Origin: Candidatus Acetothermia bacterium
GTDB taxonomy: Bacteria > Bipolaricaulota > Bipolaricaulia > Bipolaricaulales > Bipolaricaulaceae
Length of the DNA: 64,000 bases
Direction of reading: 5' to 3'
Assembly: GCA_024653305.1 (NCBI GenBank)
Contig: JANLFW010000007.1
Location: 1 to 64,000, forward strand
A program made the position numbers and the translations under genes. The notes beneath the pieces were generated by a model, which was not told the origin of the DNA, did no database searches, and saw only the letters and a list, made by a program, of their open reading frames with translations. Below, in pieces: positions 1 to 11,436 of this stretch (position 1 is the first letter of the stretch; each line of letters opens with the position of its first letter).

Positions 1-527
1 GCCAAGCCGATGCGTCCGGTCGGGCTGGCATAGAACAGGTTGGGCTCCTTGTAGACGATGGTGAAGTTCTTGTCGTCCCGAACCTTGATCTCCTCGATGA
101 TCGCCGAGAACGTTCGGAACGTCACCGGGATCAACGGGTGGTTCTGGACCTCAAGGGTGAACAGGACATCGGCGGTGGTGATGGGGACCCCGTCCGACCA
201 GAAGGCCTCATCGCGGATCGTCCAGTCCACTTCCTGGCGCACGAAGTTCCCCGCCGCGTCGCGGACGATCCGAAGACGGCCGTTGGCCTCGCTGGGGACC
301 TCCGTGGCCAGCCCGGGCAGAAGGTTCCCTTCGGTGTCGAAATAGGTGAGGCCGATGAAGAACAAGGCCATCACGTTCTCTTTCGTGTCGGCTGCACCCT
401 CCCACGGATTGAGCTGGTCCGGTTCCTGGGTTGTCCCAATGACGATGTTGTTCTGGTCTGGCCCACCCCATACAATCGCTCCCACCAGAACAATCAACAG
501 AAATGCCATTCCAACCTTGTGCACCAT
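1..527 (-). CDS. ABC transporter substrate-binding protein, family 5 (N-terminal part)
   Basis: The N-terminal 175 codons of an extracellular solute-binding protein of the oligopeptide/dipeptide type (SBP_bac_5); the rest lies beyond position 1. A hydrophobic signal peptide covers about residues 5-21. The family hallmark WSDGVPITTADVLFTLE follows at about residue 110, after the usual GTTQEPDQLNPW start of the mature domain. The ATG at 527 is preceded by a strong AAGGAGGT site. Such proteins capture peptides or sugars outside the membrane and deliver them to an ABC permease. The substrate cannot be read from this fragment. Confidence 0.88.
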   Translation of the reverse strand, partial: MVHKVGMAFLLIVLVGAIVWGGPDQNNIVIGTTQEPDQLNPWEGAADTKENVMALFFIGLTYFDTEGNLLPGLATEVPSEANGRLRIVRDAAGNFVRQEVDWTIRDEAFWSDGVPITTADVLFTLEVQNHPLIPVTFRTFSAIIEEIKVRDDKNFTIVYKEPNLFYASPTGRIGL

Positions 528-660
528 CGAACACCTCCTTGCATCAAACACGCTGGTTGAGACGCCTCATCCAAATGGAGGTTGCCAGGTGCCTCCCTTC
601 CCACCCCCTTGCGCTCCGAGGACATGGCCCAGCTCGGGGCCGGAGTCAACGCTGGGGGGC

Positions 661-689
661 ATTATACGTGGTTCCCGGCGGGAAGTGAA
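661..689 (-). promoter_or_regulatory. Promoter of the family-5 binding protein; 528-837 holds no gene
   Basis: TTCACT (684-689), 17 bp spacer, TATAAT (661-666) on the minus strand, giving a leader of about 125 nt before the ATG at 527. I see no credible gene in 528-837, only this promoter and the terminator at 782-809. Confidence 0.55.
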
Positions 690-781
690 GAGCTCTGCCT
701 CTAGCCTGTGTGGGAAACCGGGAACCTCCGCCCCGGGGCTTCCTCATCGTCTTCATTCTCAACGCGAGTGGACCTGGGCCG

Positions 782-809
782 AAAAAAGCCCGGCCCATTC
801 GGGCCGGGC
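782..809 (-). terminator. Rho-independent terminator of the ECF operon
   Basis: A perfect 9-bp stem (788-796 with 801-809), a 4-nt loop and then six T residues on the minus strand. It sits 29 nt past the stop of the last gene of the sigma-factor operon. Confidence 0.85.
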
Positions 810-837
810 CCCGTCCGTCAACCGAAGAACCCCTGGC

Positions 838-2388
838 TTAGGGGCCCTCCAGGGCCCCGATCGTGGTCTGCCACCACACGATCCTGACCACGTCCGTATA
901 GGAGATCGGCATCCCGATCCGGAAGTTCAGGCTGGGCACCAACGCCCCGGTGTACCCCTCCGGCACCCCCACCACGAGCGGGTTGGTGGGTGGGCTGACC
1001 ATAAACTCTCGCAGCCGCACGAATCCCGACGAGCGGTCGAGGTTCCCATCGCCGTCCATGTCCAGGCGCAGGTCCATGTAGATGGACGTGGCCCCGGTGA
1101 CCTGGAACGCGTACGTCACTCGGTTCGATACCACCGAGCCCTCGAACACCAGGCGCCACCCCTCGGTGGTGGGCTCAGGGATCAGCCCAAGCGGGGATGG
1201 ACCGGCCTCGGTGGACACCCCCACGAACTGGCCGTCGGTGCGGAGCTCGATCCGGTAAGCGTGCGGGGTGGTCCAAGTGGACGCCCCGTTCACGGTGATC
1301 CGCCAGGTGTCGGTGCCCCACACGTAGATCCCGGGGATCCCGAACATGGGGGGCATCCCGGGGATCCCGGTCCACACCACCGTCACCGGCCGCGTGGTCT
1401 GCCCGGTGGCGCCCATGTTGTCCATCACGTACAGGGTCACGTTGTAGGTGCCGGGCAGGGTGTAGGTCCACGTCACGACTGCCCCCGTCCGGTCCACCAC
1501 CCCGTCCCCGTTCAGGTCCCACTGGTAGGCGATGATGGACCCATCGGGGTCATAGGACCCGGTGCCGTTGAACGTCACCGATGTCCCCGGAAGCGGGGTC
1601 GGAGGCGTGTAGGTGAACTGGGCCACCGGCGGCTGGTTTACCGCGAAGGGGGTCAGGGCCACATCGAGGGTGCGGGTCCGCCCAGCGATGATGAACACCC
1701 GGACCGAGTGGTCCTGGTACCCGGACTTGCGGATGAGGACATCGTGGAACCCGGCAGTGAGGTTGAGGGTCCGCGGCGTCCACCCCCGGAACACCCCATC
1801 CACGTACAGACGGGCCAGGGAAGGCGTGGTGTTCACCACAAGCGTCCCATAGCCGGGGGCCACCCCCGACACGATCTCAAAGCTCGTGAAGTCGAACGCT
1901 CGCTCCGCCGGCTCCGGCACCAGCCCCTGGATCTGCACCTGGAACTGGAGCGGGTCTGGGCTCAGGATCGGGAACGGGATCTCCACCGAGAACCCGCCGA
2001 AGATCCCCGGGATGGGCTGGGTTACAGCCATGATCTGCAGCCACTCCGTGCCTGTGGGCGGATCCACCCTCCATCGGAACGTGCCCGGCCGGGGCAACGT
2101 GTGCCGGCCGGCCGGGAAGTAGTTCTGCTGGTCGTACTGGTTGGGGAAGATCTGCTGCACTCGGCCGTCGGGCAGGATGTCCCAGATGTAGATGTACGCG
2201 GCCTTGTTCACCTCGAAGTTGACCTGAACGTACTCGCCGATCGCATACGCCGGCTTGTCCACCCAAATCCGTACCGTAAGCCCTTCCGGCGTCGGGGGCT
2301 CGATGATGATCCCCTTCGGCTCCACCTGGCCCAAGCCGGTGGCGGCCAGGGCCAGCACCAATGCCACGATCCATGCCATCTTCTTCAT
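838..2388 (-). CDS. Secreted DUF4384-PEGA-PKD protein
   Basis: A 516-aa exported protein. A signal peptide (residues 1-21, ending near GLGQ) is followed by a DUF4384-like domain (about 35-125, with WVDKPAYAIGEYVQVNFEVN and YIWDILPDGRV). Next come a PEGA domain (about 180-245, LVVNTTPSLARLYVDG) and a PKD domain (about 252-340, with SYDPDGSIIAYQWDLNGDG). The C-terminal 170 residues are beta-rich and not recognised. These are surface or periplasmic adhesion/assembly folds with no catalytic residues visible. It is the last gene of the ECF sigma operon, four bases after its neighbour, with SD AGGAGGT before the ATG. Confidence 0.85.
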   Translation of the reverse strand: MKKMAWIVALVLALAATGLGQVEPKGIIIEPPTPEGLTVRIWVDKPAYAIGEYVQVNFEVNKAAYIYIWDILPDGRVQQIFPNQYDQQNYFPAGRHTLPRPGTFRWRVDPPTGTEWLQIMAVTQPIPGIFGGFSVEIPFPILSPDPLQFQVQIQGLVPEPAERAFDFTSFEIVSGVAPGYGTLVVNTTPSLARLYVDGVFRGWTPRTLNLTAGFHDVLIRKSGYQDHSVRVFIIAGRTRTLDVALTPFAVNQPPVAQFTYTPPTPLPGTSVTFNGTGSYDPDGSIIAYQWDLNGDGVVDRTGAVVTWTYTLPGTYNVTLYVMDNMGATGQTTRPVTVVWTGIPGMPPMFGIPGIYVWGTDTWRITVNGASTWTTPHAYRIELRTDGQFVGVSTEAGPSPLGLIPEPTTEGWRLVFEGSVVSNRVTYAFQVTGATSIYMDLRLDMDGDGNLDRSSGFVRLREFMVSPPTNPLVVGVPEGYTGALVPSLNFRIGMPISYTDVVRIVWWQTTIGALEGP

Positions 2389-2391
2389 GCA

Positions 2392-3054
2392 CTACCTCCT
2401 TTCCGGTTGCAACACGCGCTCCATGATCTGCGCCAAGACTGGCGCCCTAACCGCCGCCAAAAGAGCGTCGATTTCCGGGGCCAACGGCGTGCCCGTCCGC
2501 GCGAGCTTCCCGAGCTCGCTTTGGACAAACAAAAGCATCCCATCGTAATCCGTAAAACTCCCCGACACCCCGGTGATGAAGTCCCCGAGGATGCGGGCCA
2601 CCTCCATCCTGAGCGCGGGGCTGTATGCACCGAGGACGACGAAGGTGGCCGCGCCCAGCCGGGCCCGCAACTGGAGCTCGGAGGCGACGTAGTCCCACCG
2701 CTGCGTCTGCATCCCCTTGGCGATCGCTTTGGATGCGGTGACCAGAAGATGATCCATGACCACACCCTGCTGGAGGACCGGGATGAGGATCTGGGTGAGC
2801 TGGATGGCGACCTCTACAGGCACCGTGGCCAACGCTTCGAAGAACGGCTTGGCCACGCGGGGATCAACCGTGCCCTGAGCGAACGCGCCCGGCAGGATGC
2901 CGAGCCACGATGCCTTCACCTCGGGCGGCAGGCTCGACCGCTCTAGCCAGTCCAGCACCTGGGCCGGGGAAACCTGTTCCACGATGAGCGGGACCTGGGC
3001 CTGGGCGATGGCCCACGCCCCTACCACGAGGACCGCCACCACGCGACGGATCAC
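2392..3054 (-). CDS. Exported protein of unknown function in the ECF sigma operon
   Basis: A 220-aa protein I do not recognise. It starts with a signal peptide (VIRRVVAVLVVGAWAIAQAQ) and is then mostly amphipathic helix without cysteines or repeats. The GTG at 3054 was chosen because it overlaps the upstream stop by four bases (GTGA) and places the signal peptide at the N-terminus. The longer frame reaching 3435 runs through the upstream gene and is not real. Translational coupling suggests it acts with the membrane protein before it and the PEGA/PKD protein after it. Confidence 0.75.
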   Translation of the reverse strand: MIRRVVAVLVVGAWAIAQAQVPLIVEQVSPAQVLDWLERSSLPPEVKASWLGILPGAFAQGTVDPRVAKPFFEALATVPVEVAIQLTQILIPVLQQGVVMDHLLVTASKAIAKGMQTQRWDYVASELQLRARLGAATFVVLGAYSPALRMEVARILGDFITGVSGSFTDYDGMLLFVQSELGKLARTGTPLAPEIDALLAAVRAPVLAQIMERVLQPERR

Positions 3055-3572
3055 GAGCCCCCCCCGATGTACCGCACCGAGGCGTACTCGCCGAAGCTGC
3101 GGACGTACTCGTCGGCCAAGGGGTCCTGGCCGATCCACCGCCCGTCCACGACGAACGCGTACTCGTACCGCCCGGGAGGAAGGGCGATGGTCGCGGTCCA
3201 GATACCGTCGCCATCCGGATCGGCCAGGGGCACCGGCTGCCAGGCGGAGAAGTCCCCGACCACGGCCACCATCCGGGCGCCGGGGACGGCCACCGCGAAC
3301 AGGCTGCCCCCGTGGGCAAGAAGGGGGGACGGACCCGGCGCCGATAGGCGCCCGATGACGAACCCGATGGCCAACACGGCCACACCGCACCCGGCAAGGG
3401 CCCACCGCCACCGCGCCCGGGCGAGCCGGGCCCAAAATGGACGCCGATCCGGGCGGGCAGCGAGTTCGGCCATGACCCGGGCCTCCATCCCCGCCAGGCG
3501 GGGCAGCCCCGCTTCCACTTCTTGGGCGATGGCATTCCGAATGCGCTCGTCCAGTTCGTCAAACGGCATCAT
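3051..3572 (-). CDS. Single-pass membrane protein with CBM48-like glycogen-binding domain (possible anti-sigma)
   Basis: A 173-aa protein. The acidic cytoplasmic N-terminus (MMPFDELDERIRNAIAQEVE) is followed by a basic stretch and one transmembrane helix (about 57-78, WALAGCGVAVLAIGFVIGRL). The rest is an AMPK/isoamylase-type glycogen-recognition domain (about 85-172): VVGDFSAWQPVPLADPDGDG, then LPPGRYEYAFVVDG, W and DP. Its start overlaps the ECF sigma gene by 14 bp, the usual position of an anti-sigma factor, but no zinc-binding anti-sigma motif (HxxxCxxC) is present. I infer a carbohydrate-sensing membrane regulator. A plain surface glycan-binding protein is the alternative. Confidence 0.8.
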   Translation of the reverse strand: MMPFDELDERIRNAIAQEVEAGLPRLAGMEARVMAELAARPDRRPFWARLARARWRWALAGCGVAVLAIGFVIGRLSAPGPSPLLAHGGSLFAVAVPGARMVAVVGDFSAWQPVPLADPDGDGIWTATIALPPGRYEYAFVVDGRWIGQDPLADEYVRSFGEYASVRYIGGGS

Positions 3573-4098
3573 GGATCACCCCCCGTTCCGCGAGCTCGGC
3601 CCGTACCAGGGCCCGCGCCCGGTGCAGGCGCGTCTTCACCGTCCCCAGCCGGAGGCCGAGGGTCTCGGCGATCTCCTCCAGAGAAAGCTCGTGCCAGTAC
3701 CGCAGCACGAGCGGGGCCCGGTACGCCTCCGGGAGCCCCCACACCGCCTCCCGAACCGCGGCCTCCATGTCTTCCCGCCACACCATGTGCGCTGGGTCCT
3801 CGGCCCAAATGGCCTTGGGCATGGGATCACGCCGGCGCCGCCGGAGCGCGTTCTTGGCCACGTTGGCGGTGACGGCGAACAGCCAAGTGGAGAACTTGCG
3901 CGAAAGATCGTACCGATCCAGGCGCTGGTAGGCGCGGATGAACGCGTCCTGAACCACGTCCTCGGCGTCGGCCCGGTTGCGGACGATGGCCATGGCCACC
4001 CCGAATGCCGCGTTCTTGTACCGGCTCACGATCTCCCCCCACGCCTCCAGGTCCCCGTTCAGGCTACGTTGGATGAGCACCAGCTCTCCTTCGGACAC
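3559..4098 (-). CDS. RNA polymerase ECF sigma factor
   Basis: A 179-aa group IV sigma-70 factor. Region 2 is clear (AEDVVQDAFIRAYQRLDRYD, then FSTWLFAVTANVAKNALRRR), as is region 4 with its helix-turn-helix (LSLEEIAETLGLRLGTVKTR then LHRARALVRAEL). The GTG at 4098 was chosen because AAGGAGG lies five bases upstream; the longer in-frame start has none. A TATATT box (4117-4122) lies upstream. It opens a four-gene operon ending at the terminator at 782, so it probably controls its own secreted-protein genes through the membrane protein encoded next. Confidence 0.92.
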   Translation of the reverse strand: MSEGELVLIQRSLNGDLEAWGEIVSRYKNAAFGVAMAIVRNRADAEDVVQDAFIRAYQRLDRYDLSRKFSTWLFAVTANVAKNALRRRRRDPMPKAIWAEDPAHMVWREDMEAAVREAVWGLPEAYRAPLVLRYWHELSLEEIAETLGLRLGTVKTRLHRARALVRAELAERGVIHDAV

Positions 4099-4265
4099 CT
4101 GGCCTCCTTCCGCGGGAATATACACCGTGCCGGAAGGGAGGGTTTCGGGCGGGACACGTGTCCGCCGGCCGACGGACGGAACCGCTGAGCGGAGTTCGCT
4201 GTATTCCTCTGGGGTACGCGTGAGTCGGGCTACGCTCGGGCCAGTTGAAGCACAAGGAGGTCGGT

Positions 4266-5243
4266 ATGCGCAGTGTCGGCAAGGTAGCGGTGTTGGTCCT
4301 TCTCGGGCTGGGGCTTTCCGGGTGCGCGTGGCTGTTCACCCCGCTCCAGGCGGTGCTCACGGCGACGCCTACGTCCGGCGTGGCCCCTCTGAGCGTGACC
4401 TTCAGCGCGGCCGGCTCGACCGGAACGATCGTTTCCTTCACCCTGGACTTCGAGACCGACGGGACCGTGGACTACACCGGCACGGACATCACCGTGGCCG
4501 TGGTCCATACCTACGACGCGCCCGGGACGTACACCGCCACCCTCACCGTGCAGGACGCCCGGGGCAGGACGAACGCGGCCACGGTGACGATCACTGTGAC
4601 TGCTTCGCCCACGACGACGGTGAGCCTGGGGGCCATCCCCGCCAGCGGCCCCGCCCCCCTCGACGACGTGGACTTCTGGGTCACCATCAATGCCGCTCCC
4701 GGGAGGAGGATCGTCCACCTCAGACTGGAGTACGGCGACGGATCGCCGGATTTCGAGGCCACCGTGGACCTCGTGGCCTACAACGGCCTGCTCACCGGTC
4801 ATTCCTACACCGATCCGGGGACCTATACCGCCACGCTAACCGCCACGGACGACGAGGCCCAGGCGACCTCGGCGTCGGTGATGATCACCGTGACCAGCCC
4901 GCCGCCGGAGATCACGTCGTTCAGCGTGTACGATGGCGTAAATCCGCCCGTCAAGTTCGACGATGTCGATCCCACACTGGCCATCACCGCTGGTCATACG
5001 GTCGACTTCGACTTCGCTGCCCAGGCGGCCGCGGGGAGGGAGATCGCCAAGTACACGCTTCTATGTCCGGGAAGCGACATCCCCTCCCTGACCGAAGAGG
5101 GACTGACCGGGAACACGCTGACCCGCAACGACTTGATGCGAACCTACGCCACGGCAGGCACGTACACGGCAACGCTGCAGGTGTGGGATGATGTCGGGAA
5201 CTCCGACTTGGCCACCCTGACCATCGAGGTCACGGCCCCGTAG
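4266..5243 (+). CDS. PKD-repeat lipoprotein
   Basis: A 325-aa lipoprotein. The signal peptide ends in the lipobox LSGC (Cys about residue 20), followed by three PKD-like repeats. The first (about 27-105) has GVAPLSVTFSAAGSTG and HTYDAPGTYTATLTV; the second and third repeat the HSYTDPGTYTATLTA and YATAGTYTATLQVWDD signature. The ATG at 4266 follows AAGGAGGTCGGT; an ATG seven codons upstream lacks an SD. It is probably anchored in the envelope and binds glycans or proteins. Its lipid modification would use Lgt, LspA and Lnt, all encoded nearby. A terminator follows. Confidence 0.85.
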   Translation: MRSVGKVAVLVLLGLGLSGCAWLFTPLQAVLTATPTSGVAPLSVTFSAAGSTGTIVSFTLDFETDGTVDYTGTDITVAVVHTYDAPGTYTATLTVQDARGRTNAATVTITVTASPTTTVSLGAIPASGPAPLDDVDFWVTINAAPGRRIVHLRLEYGDGSPDFEATVDLVAYNGLLTGHSYTDPGTYTATLTATDDEAQATSASVMITVTSPPPEITSFSVYDGVNPPVKFDDVDPTLAITAGHTVDFDFAAQAAAGREIAKYTLLCPGSDIPSLTEEGLTGNTLTRNDLMRTYATAGTYTATLQVWDDVGNSDLATLTIEVTAP

Positions 5244-5245
5244 GA

Positions 5246-6718
5246 TCAGCGCTCTATGACCGACCTCCGCGGCCCCGCCCGGCATGGGCGGGGCCGTTTC
5301 TTCGGGATGAACCCGAGGAGGGCGAGGGCCCCGGCGAGAGCGAGGGCCGGACCGTCCCCGACGCGGGCGTAGGGGGTGAGACCTGTGTACAGGGGCACCC
5401 GCAGCGTGAGCACCCCCTGCTCCCAGGGAGGCAACCGCCCGAGGTCCTTCCCCGAAGGTCCCCAGCCCCCGGTGAACCCGGTCTGGCCCGCTTGAACGAA
5501 CGCCCGACCGGTCTCCGCCGCCCGGAGCGCCCCCAGGGCGTAGTGCTCCCACAGGATCCGGGTCCGGCCGAACCAGGCGTCGTTGGTGGGGGTGAGGAGC
5601 ACTTCCGCCCCGCCGCGGGCCAGTTCCCGGCTGATCGCCGGAAATGTGGATTCGAAACAGATCATGACCCCGTAGGAGCCCACCGGGCGCACCCCCTCCC
5701 CGGGGGCCTGGTCGACGGGCAACAACCGGGCGAACAAGGGCCCCAGCCCCAGCCGGCGCCAGATCTCCCGCCCGGGCACGTACTCGCCGAACGGGACCAG
5801 GTGTGTCTTCGCGTACGTGCCCACCACCTCCCCAGCCGGGGAGAGGACGAGGATCGTGTTGTAGATGCGGCCGGACCGGAAATCGCCTGTCCCCACCAGG
5901 AGTGTGGCGTTCAGGCGCCGGGCCGCGTCTTGGAAGAGGGCAAGGTGCTCCGGCTCCTGACGCAGGAACGCAGGGAGCGCGTTCTCCGGGACCACCACCA
6001 GGTCCAGCGGGGGGGCGATCCCAGCGAGGAGCTCCCGGTACCGGGCCACGAGGTCCGGCAGGCGTTCCGGATCCAGCCGGTCCGCCTGGGGGATGTTCGG
6101 CTGGACCAAGGCCACGGTGAGCGCCCCCTGGGGCGGCAGGGCCGGGCTGGCCCAGGCCAGGGCGAGGAGGGCCAGCGGGCCAAGGGCGGTACCCGGGAGC
6201 CAGCGCCGCCGGCGCAGGCCCCGGGCGAGACACCCGGCCGTCCACGCCACCCCGAGGGACAGGAGCCACGGGCCGCCAAGGGCAGAAGCTGAGAGGAACG
6301 GGGTTCCGGACACCGCCGCCGGGAGCGAGCCAAACGTGAACCCCAGCGGTCCGGCAGCTCGGGCCACCTCGAGGAGCGTCCACGCCCCAGCCCACAGGAG
6401 GGGCGAGGCCCGGATCCCCCCCACACCAGCGAACACGACGGCGAACAGCGCCCCGTAGATGGCGAGCGCCCCACACACGAGGAACGCCACCCCACCCACG
6501 AACGGCCGCAGCGAGAGGAGCGAGGAGAACTCCAGGGCGAAGAACAGGACCCCAAAAGTCGCCCCCACCGCGGCCCCCCGCCGCACGCCGGCGCCGTCCA
6601 CCGCCCAGAACAGGGGCACCAACGCGACCCACGCCAGCATCGCCATCCCGGGAAAGAACGCCGCCCACAACAGGCCAGCCGCGAGTGCCCCGGCCAGTAC
6701 GCGAACGAAGAGGACCAC
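5246..6718 (-). CDS. lnt: Apolipoprotein N-acyltransferase
   Basis: A 490-aa inner-membrane enzyme that adds the third acyl chain to lipoproteins. About six N-terminal transmembrane helices (residues 1-190) precede a nitrilase-type domain. Catalytic residues are visible: Glu in VVPENALPAF, Lys in GTYAKTHLVPFGEYVPG and Cys in GVMICFESTFP. The GTG at 6718 was chosen because membrane sequence starts there and TACAAT (6724-6729) lies five bases upstream with no SD, so it looks leaderless. A longer frame upstream has no membrane character and overlaps lgt. Lnt implies an outer membrane. Confidence 0.93.
   Translation of the reverse strand: MVLFVRVLAGALAAGLLWAAFFPGMAMLAWVALVPLFWAVDGAGVRRGAAVGATFGVLFFALEFSSLLSLRPFVGGVAFLVCGALAIYGALFAVVFAGVGGIRASPLLWAGAWTLLEVARAAGPLGFTFGSLPAAVSGTPFLSASALGGPWLLSLGVAWTAGCLARGLRRRRWLPGTALGPLALLALAWASPALPPQGALTVALVQPNIPQADRLDPERLPDLVARYRELLAGIAPPLDLVVVPENALPAFLRQEPEHLALFQDAARRLNATLLVGTGDFRSGRIYNTILVLSPAGEVVGTYAKTHLVPFGEYVPGREIWRRLGLGPLFARLLPVDQAPGEGVRPVGSYGVMICFESTFPAISRELARGGAEVLLTPTNDAWFGRTRILWEHYALGALRAAETGRAFVQAGQTGFTGGWGPSGKDLGRLPPWEQGVLTLRVPLYTGLTPYARVGDGPALALAGALALLGFIPKKRPRPCRAGPRRSVIER
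5270..5302 (+). terminator. Rho-independent terminator after the PKD lipoprotein
   Basis: An 11-bp G+C stem (5270-5280 with 5286-5296), loop GGCAT and then TTTCTT. It lies inside the 3' coding end of the oppositely oriented lnt gene. Confidence 0.85.
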
Positions 6719-6850
6719 AAGCCATTGTACCCGCTCGGACGAGGGCTTGGCTTCGGCGAGGCCTGGCAATGGCTTCGGGAACGTTACTTGAAAAGCACCT
6801 AAAGCGCTCCCTCCGACCAGATCCGGTATAATCCGGGCCAAGGGGGACCG

Positions 6851-7621
6851 ATGCATCCGATCCTCGTGCGGTTGGGCCCAATCGAGATCCGTTACTACGG
6901 GCTGATGTACGTGATCGCCTTCGTCCTCGGCTACTTCATCATCCGTGCCGAGGCCCGGCGGAAAGGGCTGGTCACGTCGTCCGAGGACGTCCTGGACCTC
7001 TTCCTCATCACCATCCCCCTCGGGATCCTGTTCGCGAGGGCCTACTACGTGGCCTTCCAGTGGGAGCGGTACCGGTACGCCCTGTGGGAGATCCCCCAGG
7101 TGTGGCACGGGGGGCTGGCCATCCACGGGGGGCTCCTCGGCGGGGTGCTCGGCCTCCTGATCTTCTCCCGCTGGAAGCGGGTCGCGTTCTGGCGGCTCGC
7201 CGACGCATCGGTCCCCGCACTGGCCCTGGGCCAGGTGCTGGGCCGAATCGGCAACTTCCTGAACGGCGATGCCTTCGGCACCCCCACGGATCTCCCGTGG
7301 GGGGTGGTGTTCCCCCCCACGTCCATGGCTGGCCAGTTCTATCCCGGCCAGCCAGTGCACCCGGCGATGCTGTACGAGGCGGTGGGGGTGCTCCTGATCT
7401 TCGTCCTCCTGTGGCGGCTGCGGCGACGGCCGGCGCAGCCGGGGTTCCTGGCCGCGGTCTACTTCCTCGCCTACGGGGCGTTGCGGTTCGTGTGCGAGTA
7501 CTTCCGCGGGGATGCCCTGATGCTCGGGCCGTGGCGGGCGGCCCAGGTGGCGAGCGTGCTGCTCGTCATCGGCTTCGCCAGCTGGCTCCTCGCCCGCAAG
7601 CTGTGGCGCCCGATCCGGTGA
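6851..7621 (+). CDS. lgt: Prolipoprotein diacylglyceryl transferase
   Basis: A 256-aa polytopic membrane enzyme that transfers diacylglycerol to the lipobox cysteine of prolipoproteins. The family signature GRIGNFLNGDAFG, HGGLAIHGGLLGG and the C-terminal RFVCEYFRGD are all present, and the length is typical. The ATG follows AAGGGGG, and a TATAAT box lies at 6827-6832. It is transcribed divergently from lnt, the enzyme for the last step of the same pathway. Confidence 0.96.
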   Translation: MHPILVRLGPIEIRYYGLMYVIAFVLGYFIIRAEARRKGLVTSSEDVLDLFLITIPLGILFARAYYVAFQWERYRYALWEIPQVWHGGLAIHGGLLGGVLGLLIFSRWKRVAFWRLADASVPALALGQVLGRIGNFLNGDAFGTPTDLPWGVVFPPTSMAGQFYPGQPVHPAMLYEAVGVLLIFVLLWRLRRRPAQPGFLAAVYFLAYGALRFVCEYFRGDALMLGPWRAAQVASVLLVIGFASWLLARKLWRPIR

Positions 7622-7625
7622 CCGC

Positions 7626-7661
7626 AGAAGAGACCGCTCTCTCGGAGAGCGGCTTCTCTTT
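7626..7661 (+). terminator. Rho-independent terminator after lgt
   Basis: An 8-bp stem (7634-7641 with 7645-7652), extended by AGAAG/CTTCT pairing, followed by the T-rich tract CTTCTCTTT. Confidence 0.75.
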
Positions 7662-7691
7662 GCCCCGGGCTCCGGACAGGCCGGGACCAGG

Positions 7692-7697
7692 TACAAT
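7692..7697 (+). promoter_or_regulatory. -10 box of leaderless alaS
   Basis: TACAAT ends six bases before the alaS ATG. No Shine-Dalgarno and no clear -35 are seen. Confidence 0.6.
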
Positions 7698-7703
7698 CCG
7701 AGC

Positions 7704-10296
<2,593 letters not shown>

Positions 10297-10310
<14 letters not shown>

Positions 10311-11436
10311 CCGGCATGCACACGTAGATGAACCCCTCGTCTCCGGGGGCGATCTCCCCGGAGGGCTCAAGGAGCCCGGCCCGTTCCGGGGCCGAAAGCC
10401 ACAGCACCGCCTGCCCTGAGTCCATGCGCCGCACGGCGTCGATCAGGTACTCGGCCTTGAACGCGATCTCGATGCTCTTCGGCGCCGGCTTCACCAGCTC
10501 CACGAACTCGTGCCCCTCCCCCTTGTCCTTGGACGCGCTGGACACCTCGAGGATGGTCCCCTGGGCAGTGGCCTTCAGGGTCACCGCCCCGGACTCCTCG
10601 GCGGAGGTGATCTCCATGCGTCGCAGGGTTTCCAGGAACGGCTCCCGGGGGAGGTGCAGGCCGATCTCGTTGTCCCGGGGGATGACCCGCTCGAAGTCGG
10701 GAAACTGCTCCTGGATGAGGCGGGAGGAGAACAGCACCGGACCGGCCTCGAAGTGAAGTTGGCCGCCCTCGGCGTAGATGGACACGGCGTCGGCGGTCAC
10801 CCCGGACAACACCCGGTGGAGGTCGGTGAGGATGGCCGCGTCCACCAGGAACGCGGCCTCGTGGCCCTCGGGCAGCCCATCCACCGGCACCCGCTTGATC
10901 GCCAGGCGATACCCGTTGGTCGCGGCGAACTTGACCGCCCCGTCCCGCAGCACCAGGTCCACCCCGGTGAGGGCAAGCCGGGTGGTCTCCGAGGCGCGCA
11001 GGGCGGCGAACGCGGTCTGGGCGATGCACTGGAGCAGGGCGGGCAGGCTCAACCGACACAGGGGCGCGGTGGCCGGCCGGGTCACCTCGGGGAACTCGTC
11101 CGCCGGCAGGGTGAGGAGCTCGAAGCTCGCCTGCCCACAGCTGAGCCGGACCCGCCCGTCCGCTTCCTGGAGGTGGACAGGGTCCACCTCGGGCAACCGG
11201 GTCACCAGTTGGCTCAGCACCTGCCCAGGGAGGACCATCACCCCTTCCCCTTGGACCTGGGCCGCAGCCCGGCACTGAATGGCCCGCTCCAGATCGGTGG
11301 CCCCAAGCTCGATGCCGTCGGCAGTAGCATGGAAGCGGATGCCCCCGAGGATGGGCATCGAGGTACGCCCTCCCAGGGCATGACTGACGGTCCTTACCCC
11401 GAAAACGAGGTCCTCTCGCTGGCAGACGATCTCCAT
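10297..11436 (-). CDS. dnaN: DNA polymerase III beta subunit (sliding clamp)
   Basis: A 379-aa sliding clamp that tethers the replicase to DNA. It has the three-domain clamp pattern, including LGGIRFHATADGIELGATDL near the start, GYRLAIKRVP in the middle and the typical C-terminal MPVRLL. AAGGAGGG precedes the ATG, and a TATGAT box (11457-11462) lies in the end of tmk. Its start is overlapped by tmk by 43 bp. It is not next to dnaA or recF here, which is unusual for bacteria. Confidence 0.96.

Noticed and set aside
346-2946. An 866-codon open frame on the plus strand
   Set aside because: It is the shadow of the DUF4384/PEGA/PKD gene and its neighbours in G+C-rich DNA; it has no SD, no domain and Pro/Arg/Gly-biased sequence.
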